DNA of 64,000 nucleotides, from positions 1 to 64,000 of the forward strand of contig NZ_VDMC01000002.1 in the NCBI RefSeq assembly GCF_006346335.1. The letters are read 5' to 3'. Positions 23,157-33,136 of the stretch are shown piece after piece. Under the pieces are notes generated by a model that was given only the letters and a program-made list of their open reading frames with translations, had not been told where the DNA came from and ran no database searches. Position numbers and translations under genes: made by a program. Source of the stretch: Aequorivita sinensis. GTDB taxonomy: Bacteria > Bacteroidota > Bacteroidia > Flavobacteriales > Flavobacteriaceae. Numbering within the stretch: position 1 is the stretch's first letter; each line of letters begins with the position of its first letter.

Positions 23157-24461
23157 GTGCTAACTAACTTCAAAAAACATATCGAGGATAACTTTTCATT
23201 GTTAAAAGGGAAAAAAAATCTTATTGCTTGTAGTGGGGGAGTAGATAGTGTGGTTTTAACGCACTTAATCAAAAATCTAAACCTTGAAATCGCTCTTGCG
23301 CACTGTAATTTTTCACTCAGAGGAGAAGAAAGTGATGGCGATGAGCAATTTGTAGTAGCATTAGCTGAAAATTTAGATGTACCAATTTTTTCTGAAACAT
23401 TTGACACTCATAAGTATGCGGATGAACAAAAGGTTTCAACGCAAATGGCAGCCAGAACTTTGAGATATAATTGGTTTGAAGAGATTTTATCCAATTTTAA
23501 TTACGATTATCTACTAACAGCTCATCATCTAGATGACGATTTAGAAACTTTTTTTATAAATCTTTCAAGAGGAACGGGCCTAAACGGACTTACAGGAATT
23601 CCAAAAAAGAATCAGAAAGTAGTAAGGCCATTATTGAATTTTTCAAGAGAAGAAATAGTTAATTACGCTGAAGCAAATAAGCTTAAATGGCGAGAAGATA
23701 GTACCAATCAAAAAACGGATTATCTTAGAAACAAATTGAGATTAGAGGTTATTCCGCGATTTAAAGAAACTAATGAAAACCTCCTTAAAAACTTTAAAAA
23801 GACACAAGACAACCTAATTGCATCTCAAAATTTGATAGACGATTATATGTCATTGGTGTACAAACTTGTTATTTCCAAAAAATCTGATTCATACCATTTA
23901 AATATTCAAAAACTACAGGAGTTACCCCATACTGAAGAGTTATTATACGAATTGCTTAAGGATTTTGGTTTTACCGAATGGAATGATGTTTCCAACTTGT
24001 TAGATGCTCAAACAGGCAAACAAGTTCTATCTAAAACTCATAGACTTTTAAAAAATCGCGATGAATTGATTCTTACTGAAATTGTTATAAATCCCATAGA
24101 TGAGGAATACTTAGTTGCTGAAGAGGGAATAAGCGCACCAATTAAATTAGAAATTGAGCAATCTATAGCTATTGGTGAAACAGAAAAGAATACTATTTAT
24201 TTAGATGCCGAAAAATTGAATTTTCCATTGAAATTAAGAAAATGGAGGAAAGGAGATAGTTTCAAGCCTTTTGGAATGGGTGGATCTAAGAAATTGAGTA
24301 AATTTTTTAAAGATGAAAAGCTTTCAGCAACCGAAAAGGAGAAAATTTGGGTTCTTGTAGATAAAAATGAAGTAGTTTGGGTTGTAGGAAAAAGAATGGA
24401 TGACACCTATAAAGTAACTCAAAAAACAGAGAAAATTATTAAAATTACTTACGTTACCTAA
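23157..24461 (+). CDS. tilS: tRNA(Ile)-lysidine synthetase
   Basis: Modifies the wobble cytidine of the AUA-reading tRNA(Ile) to lysidine with ATP and lysine. The PP-loop SGGVDS is at residues 26-31. Further TilS blocks are CNFSLRGEESDGDEQFV, TAHHLDDDLETFF and REDSTNQKTDYLRN (the strand-specific Asn-Arg loop). A C-terminal domain follows (KLRKWRKGDSFKPFGMGGSKK, LSKFFKDEKL). The start is GTG at 23157, immediately after the DUF3307 stop codon, and the length of 434 is normal. It is probably part of the SatD-DUF3307 transcript, although it is a housekeeping gene. Confidence 0.95.
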   Translation: MLTNFKKHIEDNFSLLKGKKNLIACSGGVDSVVLTHLIKNLNLEIALAHCNFSLRGEESDGDEQFVVALAENLDVPIFSETFDTHKYADEQKVSTQMAARTLRYNWFEEILSNFNYDYLLTAHHLDDDLETFFINLSRGTGLNGLTGIPKKNQKVVRPLLNFSREEIVNYAEANKLKWREDSTNQKTDYLRNKLRLEVIPRFKETNENLLKNFKKTQDNLIASQNLIDDYMSLVYKLVISKKSDSYHLNIQKLQELPHTEELLYELLKDFGFTEWNDVSNLLDAQTGKQVLSKTHRLLKNRDELILTEIVINPIDEEYLVAEEGISAPIKLEIEQSIAIGETEKNTIYLDAEKLNFPLKLRKWRKGDSFKPFGMGGSKKLSKFFKDEKLSATEKEKIWVLVDKNEVVWVVGKRMDDTYKVTQKTEKIIKITYVT

Positions 24462-24474
24462 GTGCCTAAAAAGC

Positions 24475-24503
24475 GAAAATCTCGACTTGTGGTCGAGATT
24501 TTC
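24475..24503 (+). terminator. Terminator hairpin after tilS
   Basis: GAAAATCTCGAC (24475-24486) pairs perfectly with GTCGAGATTTTC (24492-24503) around a 5-base loop. The T-run lies within the second arm rather than after it, so strength is moderate. Confidence 0.7.
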
Positions 24504-24631
24504 TAACAAACCTAACTTTAGTAAACTTTATTTGCACTTTGAATATTTTCTATCCCCACAAAAAATATAATCAATGTGCATTATCCACTAATTCTATGAT
24601 TCAAATATACAGCACGTTATTGTAATTTTAT

Positions 24632-24649
24632 ATACGTACTAACACGTAT
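24632..24649. promoter_or_regulatory. Palindrome ATACGT-N6-ACGTAT upstream of pfkA
   Basis: A perfect 6-base inverted repeat 58 bases before the pfkA start. It is a plausible operator for a sugar-responsive regulator of the glycolytic cluster, but the arms are short and no regulator is identified. Confidence 0.35.
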
Positions 24650-24706
24650 TTTTGTTTCTGACATTAATCATTACATATTGTAAACATAAATTGTAACTTT
24701 CCAATT

Positions 24707-25690
24707 ATGAAAAATTCGATGAAAATAGGAGTGTTAACAAGTGGTGGAGATTCTCCAGGGATGAATGCTGCAATTAGAGCAGTTGTCCGTGCTTGCGAAT
24801 ATAAAGGTGTTAAATGTGTAGGTATTTACCGTGGATTTCAAGGATTGATAGAAGCAGATTTTAAGGAGTTAAATGCAAGATCGGTTAAAAACATTATTAA
24901 TCGTGGTGGAACTTTTTTAAAATCTGCACGATGTAATGAGTTTAAAAATTCTGAAGGTAGAAAAAAAGCCTACGATAATCTCACAAATGAAAATATTAAT
25001 GCTCTAGTAGTTATAGGAGGCGATGGAACATTTAAAGGTGCTACAGCATTTCAAAAAGAATTTGACTTTCCAATTGTTGGTATCCCTGGAACTATAGATA
25101 ACGATATTAATGGAACAGATTATACAATTGGTTACGATACAGCTTTAAATACAGTTGTAGAGGCTATTGATAAAATTCGAGATACCGCTAATTCTCATAA
25201 TCGACTTTTTTTGGTGGAAGTTATGGGACGTGATGCGGGAGATATAGCTCTTAACGCGGGAATCGGCGCCGGTGCTGAAGAAATATTGATTCCTGAACAA
25301 GATATGGGATTAGAACGTTTATTAGAATCGTTAGATAGAAGTAAAAAATCTGGTAAAACATCTAGTATTGTGGTAGTTTCTGAAGGGGATCAAATAGGGA
25401 AAAATATATTTGAATTAGCAGAAAATATCGAGAAAAACTTGAAGGATTACGAAGTAAGAGTTTCTGTCTTAGGGCATATTCAACGTGGTGGAGCGCCAAG
25501 TTGTTACGATCGTGTTTTGGCAAGTAGATTAGGAGTGGGAGCTGTAGACGCACTTTTAAATGGTGAATCTAATGTAATGGTAGGGATTGTTCATAATAAA
25601 GTAAAATTAATTCCTTTTGCTGAAGCAATTAAATCTAGTAATCAATTTGACGTAAGTCTTGTACGTGTGGCAGATATTATCTCTATATAA
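24707..25690 (+). CDS. pfkA: ATP-dependent 6-phosphofructokinase
   Basis: Phosphorylates fructose 6-phosphate to fructose 1,6-bisphosphate, the committing step of glycolysis. The ATP-binding loop SGGDSPGMNAAIRAVVR is at residues 12-28, the substrate block GIPGTIDNDINGTDYTIGYD near 122-141, and the GGDGTF motif near 104. It is a homotetramer of the 320-residue type in this family. It begins the order pfkA-gap-sugar kinase-pgi. The gap to gap is 75 bp, so cotranscription is likely but not shown. Confidence 0.95.
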   Translation: MKNSMKIGVLTSGGDSPGMNAAIRAVVRACEYKGVKCVGIYRGFQGLIEADFKELNARSVKNIINRGGTFLKSARCNEFKNSEGRKKAYDNLTNENINALVVIGGDGTFKGATAFQKEFDFPIVGIPGTIDNDINGTDYTIGYDTALNTVVEAIDKIRDTANSHNRLFLVEVMGRDAGDIALNAGIGAGAEEILIPEQDMGLERLLESLDRSKKSGKTSSIVVVSEGDQIGKNIFELAENIEKNLKDYEVRVSVLGHIQRGGAPSCYDRVLASRLGVGAVDALLNGESNVMVGIVHNKVKLIPFAEAIKSSNQFDVSLVRVADIISI

Positions 25691-25765
25691 GTATTACTTT
25701 CTCGCATTCTATTTTTAAAAACTAAACAAATTCGCTAAATTAATTTTATATTAAATAAAAAAACT

Positions 25766-26761
25766 ATGATAAAAACAGGAATAAATGGATTAGGCCGTAT
25801 CGGTCGTTTGGTTTTAAGAGCAGCATCAAAAAAAAATGATATCGAGGTAGTTGCTGTTAATGATTTACTAGATATAGAGCATTTGGCTTATTTATTAAAA
25901 TACGATTCAGTACATGGAAAATTTCCGGGAACTATAACCGTAGATAACAATTACCTAGTTATAAATGGCAAAAAGATTCGAGTTACTGCTGAAAAGAATC
26001 CTGAAAATTTAAAATGGAATGAGGTAGGAGCCGAAATTATTATGGATTGTACTGGGATTTTTAAAGAAGTAGATTCAGCTTCTGCTCATATTAAAGCTGG
26101 AGCAAAAAAAGTGGTTATTTCTGCACCTTCCAAAACTGCACCTATGTTTGTGATGGGAGTGAATCACAAAAGTGTAAAAGCTACAGATACAATCATTTCA
26201 AATGCATCTTGTACAACAAATTGCTTGGCGCCATTAGCGAAAATCATCAATGACGAATACGGAATTGAAGAAGCCCTTATGACTACTGTACATGCGGTAA
26301 CTACTTCACAATCAACGGTAGATAGTGCCTCAAAGAAAAACTATCGTATTGGAAGAAATGCCTTAAACAATATTATTCCAACAACTACAGGTGCTGCAAT
26401 AGCTGTTACTAAAGTAATCCCAGAACTTGAAGGGAAATTAACAGGGATGGCTTTTCGCGTTCCAACTACTGATGTTTCTGTGGTAGATTTAACTTTTCGC
26501 ACCAAAAAATCTACAAACTACGAAGCCATAAAACAACTTTTCAAAAATGCTTCAGAGAATGAATACAAAGGACTTGTAAATTACACCGAAGACGAAGTGG
26601 TGTCTCAGGATTTTGTTTCAGACCCATATATTTGCACTTTTGATGCTAATGCTGGGATTGCGTTAAACGACAATTTTTTCAAATTAGTAGCTTGGTACGA
26701 TAATGAATATGGGTATTCGTCAAAATTAGTAGATTTGACAGTTCATATTGCAACGCTATAA
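25766..26761 (+). CDS. gap: Glyceraldehyde-3-phosphate dehydrogenase, type I
   Basis: Oxidises glyceraldehyde 3-phosphate with NAD and phosphate. The Rossmann start [15 protein letters not shown], residues 5-19, and the catalytic block [12 protein letters not shown] with Cys149 are both present. The catalytic His follows in [10 protein letters not shown]. Residues VND at 31-33 fit NAD preference. Length of 331 is normal. It is followed after 3 bp by the sugar kinase gene, so the two are tightly coupled. Confidence 0.95.
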   Translation: MIKTGINGLGRIGRLVLRAASKKNDIEVVAVNDLLDIEHLAYLLKYDSVHGKFPGTITVDNNYLVINGKKIRVTAEKNPENLKWNEVGAEIIMDCTGIFKEVDSASAHIKAGAKKVVISAPSKTAPMFVMGVNHKSVKATDTIISNASCTTNCLAPLAKIINDEYGIEEALMTTVHAVTTSQSTVDSASKKNYRIGRNALNNIIPTTTGAAIAVTKVIPELEGKLTGMAFRVPTTDVSVVDLTFRTKKSTNYEAIKQLFKNASENEYKGLVNYTEDEVVSQDFVSDPYICTFDANAGIALNDNFFKLVAWYDNEYGYSSKLVDLTVHIATL

Positions 26762-26764
26762 ACT

Positions 26765-27658
26765 ATGACCCTCATAACTGATGGTGGCTCGACAAAATGC
26801 GATTGGGTCCTGCTAGATAATTCAGGAAATGTACTCTTTAAAACTACAACTTTAGGTTTAAATCCAACGGTTGTGCCTAAAGAAGAACTTCTGTTTCGAA
26901 TTTCTTCTAACGAAGCCTTAAAAAATGTATTTTCCCAAGTGGAAACACTTCACTTCTATGGAGCAGGTTGTGGTACCATAACTCCTAGAAGTATTTTAAA
27001 GGAAGTTTTAGAAGAGCTTTTTGTAAATGCAACTGTAAGTGTTTCAGAAGATTTAACTGCTGCGGTTTATTCTGCTACTTCAGTACCTGGAATTGTATGT
27101 ATTCTAGGTACTGGCAGTAATAGCTGTTACTTCGACGGAAAAGTAATCCACTCACATATTCCTGCTTTAGGCTATATTTTAATGGATGAAGCTAGTGGTA
27201 ATTATTTTGGGAAAAGATTGATTAGAGACTACTATTACAATAGAATGCCTGTCGAAATTGCATCAGAATTTGAAAAAAACTTCAATTTGAATGCGGACGA
27301 CATCAAGATGAATTTATATAAAAAAGCAAATCCGAACACATATTTGGCTTCATTTGCCCAGTTCATTTTTAGTTCTTCTTCTCAAAACAATAACATAGAG
27401 GGAAATGATTTAGGTAAGGACAAAATAAACTCATATTTTTACGCTCTTATAAAAGAAGGAATTTCAAATTTTATAGAATGTCGTATTCTAAGTTTTGAAA
27501 ATGCAAGAGAAGTGCCAATACATTTTGTTGGTTCAATAGCACATTTTTCAGAACAAATAATTAAAGAATGTTTTGACGAATACAATCTTGAATTGGGAAA
27601 TATCGTACAACGACCAATCGATGGATTAATAGCGTATTATAAAAATAGAATTAAGTAA
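26765..27658 (+). CDS. BadF/BadG-type sugar kinase, probable N-acetylglucosamine kinase
   Basis: An ASKHA-fold kinase of the BadF/BadG/BcrA/BcrD group. The N-terminal phosphate-binding loop is LITDGGSTKCDWVLLD. The second block is CILGTGSNSCYFDG with the following LGYILMDEASGNYFGK, which matches the GlcNAc kinase branch. The 297-residue length fits. It probably phosphorylates N-acetylglucosamine or a related aminosugar; the substrate is inferred from the branch only. It lies between gap and pgi (3 and 20 bp away), which points to entry of recycled sugar into glycolysis. Confidence 0.8.
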   Translation: MTLITDGGSTKCDWVLLDNSGNVLFKTTTLGLNPTVVPKEELLFRISSNEALKNVFSQVETLHFYGAGCGTITPRSILKEVLEELFVNATVSVSEDLTAAVYSATSVPGIVCILGTGSNSCYFDGKVIHSHIPALGYILMDEASGNYFGKRLIRDYYYNRMPVEIASEFEKNFNLNADDIKMNLYKKANPNTYLASFAQFIFSSSSQNNNIEGNDLGKDKINSYFYALIKEGISNFIECRILSFENAREVPIHFVGSIAHFSEQIIKECFDEYNLELGNIVQRPIDGLIAYYKNRIK

Positions 27659-27678
27659 AAACACCAATCACCTATAAA

Positions 27679-29247
27679 ATGCCCTTACCTGCGATAAATC
27701 CTACAAAAACAAATGCTTGGAAAGCCCTTGAAACCCATATTCAAGAAATAAAAAATAAGCAAATGCAGGATGTTTTTTTTAAAGAAACTACTCGTGCAGA
27801 CCGTTTTAAAATAGAATGGAAGGACTTTTATGTAGACTACTCTAAAAATAGGGTTACAGACAAAACAATTTCACTTTTACTTAACCTAGCAGAAGAGGTA
27901 GGTTTAAAAGAAGCTATAATCCAACAATTTTCCGGAAAACCTATAAACCAAACAGAAGGTAGAGCAGTTCTTCACACAGCGCTTAGAGATTTAAATAATC
28001 TTAAACCTGAAGTGGCTAGTACACTTCAAAAAATGAAGGATTTTTCAGAAGAAATAATAAGTGGAAAGCATAAAGGATTTTCAGGAAAACCGATAACAGA
28101 TGTTGTAAATATTGGAATTGGAGGCAGTCATTTGGGCCCGGAAATGGTTACTGATGCACTTCAATATTATAGAAATCACTTAAATATTCACTTTATTGCG
28201 AATATCGATGGGGATGATGTAGAGGAAGTCTTAAAAAAACTAAATCCTGAAACCACATTATTTATAGTAGTTTCTAAAAGTTTCACAACTCAAGAAACTA
28301 TCGTAAACGCTACAGTTGTCCGAGATTGGTTTTTAAGAAGTGCCGTTGAAGAAAATATTCAAAGTCACTTTGTAGCGGTTTCTGCTAATATAAAAGGTGC
28401 AATAGATTTTGGAATTTCAGAAGATAATATTTTTCCAATGTGGGATTGGGTAGGAGGTCGTTTTTCTCTATGGAGTTCCGTAGGACTTTCTATTTGTTGC
28501 GCTGTTGGTTATCATAATTTTGAGGCTATTTTAAAGGGGGCTTCAGAAATGGATGACCATTTTAAAAATGAAGAATTCGACAAAAACATTCCTGTAGTAC
28601 TTGCTTTATTGTCAATATGGTACAATAACTTTTTTAAAGTAGAAAGTGAAGCAGTTGTAGCATATTCTCAATATCTAAATAAACTTGTTCCTTACCTTCA
28701 ACAGGCTATAATGGAAAGCAATGGGAAGAATATTGACAGAAACGGGGACAAGATTAACTACCAAACTGGAACAATAGTTTGGGGGAATGTAGGTAGTAAC
28801 TCACAACACGCATACTTCCAACTTTTACACCAAGGGACCAAACTTATTCCTACCGATTTTATTGGTTTTTCAAAGCCTTTACTTGGTAATTTTAAAAACC
28901 ACAATATTTTAATGGCTAATTATCTTGCTCAAACTGAGGCATTGTGGGAGGGTACATATAATAAAGAGGTTGAAAAGCCTTTTAAATTTTTCGAAGGAAA
29001 TAAACCTACAAATTCAATTTTAATCAAGAAACTTACTCCAAACAGTCTGGGAAAACTTATTGCGATGTATGAGCACAAGCTTTTTGTTCAGGGGATTATT
29101 TGGAATATCTTCAGTTACGATCAATGGGGCGTTGAATTAGGTAAAACTGTTGCTAAGGGAACTCTAAGTTCTATAGAGAATAAAAATGCTACTGAAGTTA
29201 AAAATCCATCCACTCAAAATTTGATTAAAAAATTATTAGACTCTTAA
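27679..29247 (+). CDS. pgi: Glucose-6-phosphate isomerase
   Basis: Interconverts glucose 6-phosphate and fructose 6-phosphate. The family signatures are visible: NIGIGGSHLGPEMVTDAL near residue 145, SKSFTTQETI (phosphate loop) near 215, MWDWVGGRFSLWSSVGL near 255, and GSNSQHAYFQLLHQGTKLI near 375. The length of 522 is slightly shorter than the common 545-550. It is the last gene of the glycolytic group and is followed after 125 bp by yifB. Confidence 0.95.
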   Translation: MPLPAINPTKTNAWKALETHIQEIKNKQMQDVFFKETTRADRFKIEWKDFYVDYSKNRVTDKTISLLLNLAEEVGLKEAIIQQFSGKPINQTEGRAVLHTALRDLNNLKPEVASTLQKMKDFSEEIISGKHKGFSGKPITDVVNIGIGGSHLGPEMVTDALQYYRNHLNIHFIANIDGDDVEEVLKKLNPETTLFIVVSKSFTTQETIVNATVVRDWFLRSAVEENIQSHFVAVSANIKGAIDFGISEDNIFPMWDWVGGRFSLWSSVGLSICCAVGYHNFEAILKGASEMDDHFKNEEFDKNIPVVLALLSIWYNNFFKVESEAVVAYSQYLNKLVPYLQQAIMESNGKNIDRNGDKINYQTGTIVWGNVGSNSQHAYFQLLHQGTKLIPTDFIGFSKPLLGNFKNHNILMANYLAQTEALWEGTYNKEVEKPFKFFEGNKPTNSILIKKLTPNSLGKLIAMYEHKLFVQGIIWNIFSYDQWGVELGKTVAKGTLSSIENKNATEVKNPSTQNLIKKLLDS

Positions 29248-29372
29248 TTTAAAAAAAATAAAGGATTCTTTTTCCAAACTCACACACTTTTTATGGTTGT
29301 AAGTTTTTAATTGTGAGGGTTTTAAAGATTTTTATTATCTTACTTAAAAATCTATTTTAAAACCTTAAGCAT

Positions 29373-30914
29373 ATGCTCACAAAAGTTTACGGAAGTGCCG
29401 TTTTTGGTGTAGAAGCTACTACAATAACTGTTGAAGTTAATGTAGATAAAGGAGTTGGTTACCATTTAGTTGGACTACCAGACAACGCTATTCGTGAAAG
29501 TAATTATAGAATTGCAGCAGCGCTTCAAAATAATGGATATAAAATTCCAGGAAAGAAGTTAATTCTCAATATGTCGCCAGCAGATTTAAGAAAAGAAGGT
29601 TCGGCTTACGACCTAACTTTGGCTATGGGAATACTTATCGCTACAGAACAGATACAAGAACGGAATGCACTTTCAGATTTTATAATAATGGGAGAGTTGT
29701 CCTTGGATGGCAATTTACAACCAATTCGAGGAGCACTACCAATAGCTATTAAAGCAAAAGAAGAAGGTTTTAAAGGGATTATTTTACCAAATCAAAACGC
29801 AAAAGAAGCAGCTATTGTTGAAGGTTTGAACGTCTATGGAATCGATAACATTAAAGAAGTAATCGATTATTTCAATGAAGATATTCCATTAGAAAAAACT
29901 ATAGTGGATATGGAAGCTGAGTTCTATAATCATCTAGAACACCCAGAATACGACTTTGCTGATGTAAAAGGTCAAGAATCTATTAAACGCTGTATGGAAA
30001 TCGCTGCTGCTGGAGGACATAACATTATTTTAATAGGCCCACCAGGTTCTGGAAAAACTATGCTAGCCAAACGATTGCCAAGTGTATTGCCTCCTATGAC
30101 ACTTCAAGAAAGTCTCGAAACCACTAAAATACACAGTGTAGCTGGGCGAACTATGGAAAAAGGTGGGATTATGACTTCTAGACCTTTTCGCAGTCCTCAT
30201 CATACGATTTCGGATGTAGCCCTTGTAGGAGGTGGGCAATATCCACAACCTGGAGAAATAAGTCTTGCTCATAATGGAGTGTTATTTTTAGATGAACTTC
30301 CTGAGTTTAAACGTGGAGTTCTCGAAGTAATGCGGCAACCTTTAGAAGATCGAGAAGTGACTATCTCTCGAGCAAAATTTACAGTTACCTACCCCTCAAG
30401 CTTTATGTTGGTAGCTAGTATGAATCCTAGTCCAGGCGGGTATTTTAATGATCCTGATGCCCCTGTGATGTCCTCACCAGCCGAAATGCAGCGTTATTTG
30501 AGTAAGATTTCAGGTCCGTTATTAGATAGAATCGATATACATATTGAGGTTACTCCAGTTCCATTTGAAAAACTTAGCGAAGAACGCCGTGGTGAAGCAA
30601 GTGTGGTTATTCGAGAGAGAGTTACTAATGCCAGGAAAATTCAGTCTCAACGCTTTTCTGATTTCGATAATATCCACTACAATGCGCAAATGGGAGTAAA
30701 GCAAATACGTCAGTTTTGTAAACTAGATGAAGATTCTTTAGGGCTGTTAAAAACAGCAATGGAAAAATTAAATCTATCCGCTCGAGCTTACGATCGAATT
30801 TTAAAAGTAGCAAGAACTATTGCCGATTTAGAAGCTTCTGAAAGAATAAACGGCAACCATATTTCTGAGGCAATTCAGTATAGAAGTTTGGATAGAGATG
30901 GTTGGTTTGGGTAA
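29373..30914 (+). CDS. YifB family Mg-chelatase-like AAA ATPase (ComM homologue)
   Basis: A 513-residue protein with an N-terminal Lon-substrate-like domain (residues 1-170, [20 protein letters not shown] interrupted after that) and a magnesium-chelatase-like ATPase domain. Walker [11 protein letters not shown] lies near residue 224, and the block [15 protein letters not shown] follows. The C-terminal domain contains [19 protein letters not shown]. ComM homologues act as branch-migration helicases in natural transformation; whether this gene does so is not shown by sequence. It is a single gene after the glycolytic cluster. Confidence 0.9.
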   Translation: MLTKVYGSAVFGVEATTITVEVNVDKGVGYHLVGLPDNAIRESNYRIAAALQNNGYKIPGKKLILNMSPADLRKEGSAYDLTLAMGILIATEQIQERNALSDFIIMGELSLDGNLQPIRGALPIAIKAKEEGFKGIILPNQNAKEAAIVEGLNVYGIDNIKEVIDYFNEDIPLEKTIVDMEAEFYNHLEHPEYDFADVKGQESIKRCMEIAAAGGHNIILIGPPGSGKTMLAKRLPSVLPPMTLQESLETTKIHSVAGRTMEKGGIMTSRPFRSPHHTISDVALVGGGQYPQPGEISLAHNGVLFLDELPEFKRGVLEVMRQPLEDREVTISRAKFTVTYPSSFMLVASMNPSPGGYFNDPDAPVMSSPAEMQRYLSKISGPLLDRIDIHIEVTPVPFEKLSEERRGEASVVIRERVTNARKIQSQRFSDFDNIHYNAQMGVKQIRQFCKLDEDSLGLLKTAMEKLNLSARAYDRILKVARTIADLEASERINGNHISEAIQYRSLDRDGWFG

Positions 30915-31135
30915 AAGATGACTGAGTGATTATGCTATTTTTTTTATTTAATTTTACTAAAGTCTAGATTTTAATTGTTGGTTCGTTTCTTGAACATAAG
31001 GTTTTAGTAGTACGTAGTAATAGGAATTAAATCAATTGATTAGGTGATTTTATTTTAAAATAATTTTCAGCTAATTGATGGAAATGTTTATATCCTAGGT
31101 ATAATCTATTTATCTTGCACTAAACTTTCTTATTT

Positions 31136-32257
31136 ATGAAAAATCACTTGCTATATATTTTTTCAGCTTTAATAGTAATTAGTTGTAATAACCCCTCAAA
31201 TAAAAATTCTGAAATTTCTAAAACAGAAGTTGTATCAATGGAAAAATTTGAAGATCCATCATTTACACTAGCTGAAGCAAACAAATTAATTGAACTTCCT
31301 TTACATTGTGTTGCTACAGAATATCCTTATAAGCCTGGTGAAGTTTTAGAAAGTGAAGCAGATTTAGTAGAACCTATTAAGGTACATCCAATTTTTTATG
31401 GCTGCTTTGATTGGCATAGTGCTGTACATGGTTATTGGTCGATGGTTACACTTTTAAAGCAATTTCCAGATATGGACAAAGCCGAAGAGGTAAAGAATAT
31501 TCTACAAGAGAAGATTACTGCAGAAAATGTAGCTACAGAGGTTGAGTATTTTAAAAAGCCTATCAACAGTTCCTTCGAAAGAACCTATGGTTGGGCTTGG
31601 CTATTAAAACTTGCGGAAGAATTACATAACTGGGATGATCCTATGGCTCGACAACTTGAAGAAAACTTAAAACCACTAGCTGATATTATTATTACTAGGT
31701 ATAAAGAGTTTTTGCCGAAATTAAATTACCCAATTAGAGTAGGAGAACACTCGAATACCGCTTTTGGGTTAACCTTTGCTTACGATTATGCTAAAACAAT
31801 AGGGGATGATGAGTTGAAACAACTTATAGAAAAACGAGCTAAAGACTTTTATTTAAATGATATAGATTGTCCTATTACTTGGGAGCCTAGCGGCTTTGAT
31901 TTTTTGTCTCCTTGCTTAGAAGAGATAGATATTATGCAACGCGTACTTTCTAAAGATGAGTTTTTGAATTGGATAGATGCATTTTTGCCAGAATTGGCTA
32001 ATGAAAATTATCAATTAAAAGTAGGAGAAGTAAGTGATAGAACTGATGGAAAATTAGTTCATCTAGACGGCTTAAACTTCAGTAGAGCGTGGGTTTTCTA
32101 TGCCTTAGCTCGGGATTATCCAAAATACAAACACCTTAAAAATGTAGCTAATGAGCACTTAGCCTATTCTTATCCTAATTTGGTGGGGGATAGTTACGAA
32201 GGTGGACATTGGTTAGGAAGCTTTGCTATTCTTGCTTTAAATACGCTTCATAAATAG
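31136..32257 (+). CDS. DUF2891 family lipoprotein
   Basis: A 373-residue lipoprotein (signal MKNHLLYIFSALIV, lipobox VISC with Cys17). The body matches DUF2891: LHCVATEYPYKPG, IKVHPIFYGCFDWHSAVHG, YGWAWLLKLAEEL, then LNYPIRVGEHSNTAFGL. Conserved His and Asp residues within these blocks could be catalytic, and the helical pattern recalls alpha/alpha-toroid glycosidases, but this is only an impression. It is probably in the periplasm or on the outer membrane. Single gene with a 221-bp upstream gap that contains no obvious features. Confidence 0.8.
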   Translation: MKNHLLYIFSALIVISCNNPSNKNSEISKTEVVSMEKFEDPSFTLAEANKLIELPLHCVATEYPYKPGEVLESEADLVEPIKVHPIFYGCFDWHSAVHGYWSMVTLLKQFPDMDKAEEVKNILQEKITAENVATEVEYFKKPINSSFERTYGWAWLLKLAEELHNWDDPMARQLEENLKPLADIIITRYKEFLPKLNYPIRVGEHSNTAFGLTFAYDYAKTIGDDELKQLIEKRAKDFYLNDIDCPITWEPSGFDFLSPCLEEIDIMQRVLSKDEFLNWIDAFLPELANENYQLKVGEVSDRTDGKLVHLDGLNFSRAWVFYALARDYPKYKHLKNVANEHLAYSYPNLVGDSYEGGHWLGSFAILALNTLHK

Positions 32258-32296
32258 TAAGAATAATTCTGAGTTCAAATATTTTGGAGCTCTAAA

Positions 32297-32998
32297 CTAT
32301 TTACAAACATCCCAAAGCACATCAGTGGGAGTAGGGGCTTCAAATGTGAATTCTTCTTTTTGTACGGGATGAACTAAAGTTAGTTTTCTTGCGTGTAGAT
32401 GAATGCTTCCATCGGGATTACTTCTGTCGAAACCGTATTTTAAATCCCCTTTTATCGGGCAACCAATAGAAGAAAGTTGTGAACGAATTTGATGATGTCT
32501 ACCAGTTTCTAACTCAATTTCTAATAAGTAATAATTGTCTAGCTTCTGAATTAATTTATAATGAAGAATAGCTTTTTTACTTTCTGGAACTTCTTTTATG
32601 TGAGCATAAGACTTGTTTTGTTTAGGGTTTCGCTTCAAAAAATGGATTAAAGTATCTTCCGTTTTTGGTGGAGCGTTTTTCACAAGTGCCCAGTATATTT
32701 TTTGAGTTTCTCTTTTGGCAAACAGTTTATTTAAGCGGGTTAGTGCTTTTGATGTTTTAGCAAATAAAACAATTCCGCTTGTAGGTCTGTCTAATCGATG
32801 AACAACACCCAAATACACCGCTCCAGGTTTATTATACTTTTCTGCGATATATTCTTTTACCACTTCGGAGAGAGGCATATCTCCGGTTTTATCTCCTTGA
32901 ACGATATCGCCAGGACGTTTGTTTATAACTATTAGGTGATTGTCTTCATATATAACTTGAAGATTCTCTTTAGTGCTGTGATTTTTTGAAGTTCCGAT
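32297..32998 (-). CDS. RluA-family pseudouridine synthase, non-canonical start
   Basis: Converts uridine to pseudouridine in RNA. The catalytic block HRLDRPTSGIVLFAKTS and the later LETGRHHQIRSQLSSIGCP are clear. The first ATG of the frame (32876-32878) would start after the domain begins. The frame is open back to a stop at 33011-33013 and reads KENLQVIYEDNHLIVINKR, then PGDIVQGDKTGDMPLSE, which is the usual beginning of this family. No ATG, GTG or TTG occurs in it, so the start is probably ATA (33001-32999) or ATC (32998-32996). A perfect -7 box TATTTTTG (33034-33027 on this strand) lies 25 bases before the ATA, as for ordinary genes here. End coordinate is therefore approximate. Confidence 0.8.
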   Translation of the reverse strand: MGTSKNHSTKENLQVIYEDNHLIVINKRPGDIVQGDKTGDMPLSEVVKEYIAEKYNKPGAVYLGVVHRLDRPTSGIVLFAKTSKALTRLNKLFAKRETQKIYWALVKNAPPKTEDTLIHFLKRNPKQNKSYAHIKEVPESKKAILHYKLIQKLDNYYLLEIELETGRHHQIRSQLSSIGCPIKGDLKYGFDRSNPDGSIHLHARKLTLVHPVQKEEFTFEAPTPTDVLWDVCK

Positions 32999-33026
32999 TA
33001 TTAAGTAATTTTAGAATTCAACTTTT

Positions 33027-33034
33027 CAAAAATA
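33027..33034 (-). promoter_or_regulatory. -7 box TATTTTTG of the RluA-like gene
   Basis: Reading on the minus strand, TATTTTTG fits TAnnTTTG exactly. Its distance to the candidate ATA/ATC start (25-28 bases) is like that of the other genes here and argues against the first ATG at 32878, 148 bases away. Confidence 0.45.
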
Positions 33035-33113
33035 AGGAAAAGAAAATTTACTTAGTTTGTAAAAAAATGAATAATAAATAAAATAACTGTGGTTATAGGA
33101 CGCTCTTAAGCAC

Positions 33114-33121
33114 TACCTTTG
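33114..33121 (+). promoter_or_regulatory. -7 box TACCTTTG of the helicase gene
   Basis: An exact match to TAnnTTTG, 15 bases before the ATG at 33137. No matching TTG element was found at the expected upstream distance. Confidence 0.5.
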
Positions 33122-33136
33122 CGCCAAACTATTAAA

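Noticed and set aside
32876-32878. ATG at 32878 as the start of the RluA-like gene
   Set aside because: The protein would lack the conserved N-terminal strands that are plainly encoded directly upstream in frame.
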